Origin: Alligator mississippiensis
Lineage: Eukaryota; Chordata; Crocodylia; Alligatoridae
Assembly: GCF_030867095.1 (NCBI RefSeq)
Contig: NC_081833.1
Location: forward strand, 74,219,395-74,283,394
Direction of reading: 5' to 3'
Length of the DNA: 64,000 nt
The notes below the pieces were generated by a model, which was not told the DNA's origin, made no database searches, and saw only the letters and a list, made by a program, of their open reading frames with translations. Below, in pieces: positions 63,797-64,000 of the stretch (its first letter is position 1; every line of letters begins with the position of its first letter). The position numbers and the translations under genes are program-made.

Positions 63797-63962
63797 TCAG
63801 GAAAAAAAAATTCCTTATTGTTAAAGAATGGAATAGACTCCCCAAGGAAGGGTTTTCAAGAGGAGTCTGGATAAGCGTTGAACTGTTCAGAAGTAGCACT
63901 CCTACATTCATGAAAGAGGTTGGGCTAGATGACCCCTGATGTCCCCTCCGGCCCCATGATTG
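63797..63962 (+). mobile_element. CR1 LINE 3' end
   Basis: AATGGAATAGACTCCCCAAG is followed by GGTTTTCAAGAGGAGTCTGG, GGTTGGGCTAGATGACCCC and CCCCTCCGGCCCCATGATTGG. This is the CR1 3' untranslated order, ending at the tail. Confidence 0.85.
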
Positions 63963-64000
63963 GAAAAAAATTCAATATTGCAAGCAAATAAATTAAAAGT

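Overview
The window is nuclear DNA from a non-avian sauropsid, most likely a crocodilian. It is sparse in genes and has vertebrate-type introns with GT-AG splice sites. Decayed CR1 LINEs occur in both orientations, several with the short 3' tails typical of crocodilian and turtle CR1. MIR-like SINE remnants, L2-like LINE remnants and non-autonomous DNA transposons are also present. The species call is an inference from repeat style. A turtle is the main alternative.

Only one protein-coding gene can be supported: the 5' half of JPH3 (junctophilin-3) on the + strand. Exon 1 (9463-9844) carries the start codon and the first MORN repeats. Exon 2 (34986-35763) carries the end of the first MORN block, the joining region, MORN repeats VII and VIII and the start of the alpha-helical region. 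The two exons join in frame at a split glycine codon and give residues 1-386 plus two bases of codon 387. Intron 1 is 25,141 bp. Intron 2 starts at 35764 and runs past the window end, so it is at least 28.2 kb. I found no exon 3-5 sequence, so the C-terminal half and the ER membrane anchor lie outside.

Layout. 1-8.4 kb is upstream intergenic DNA with a 3-kb decayed minus-strand LINE (660-3660), a CR1 tail, AT and GC-rich tandem repeats. 8.4-9.46 kb is the probable promoter and 5' leader, rich in GT/GA/poly-T tracts and holding two small upstream reading frames. 9.8-35 kb is intron 1, with a ~60-bp minisatellite interrupted by a CR1 tail, MIR-like copies, short MITE-like repeats, a solo LTR nested in a CR1 with a clear 5-bp target duplication, a 5S-rRNA-like remnant and a pair of diverged ~200-bp repeats. 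35.8-64 kb is intron 2, with CR1 pieces, a hairpin-forming repeat, a complex AT-rich inverted repeat (49420-50195), a 379-bp mariner-type element with ~105-bp terminal inverted repeats (55470-55848) and an L2-like LINE fragment.

I see no operon, CRISPR array, phage, tRNA gene or undescribed multi-gene system. The most interesting items are structural: the AT-rich inverted repeat, the deleted mariner element, the nested solo LTR, the overlapping ATG at the JPH3 start and the absence of the human disease-type CTG tract in intron 1.
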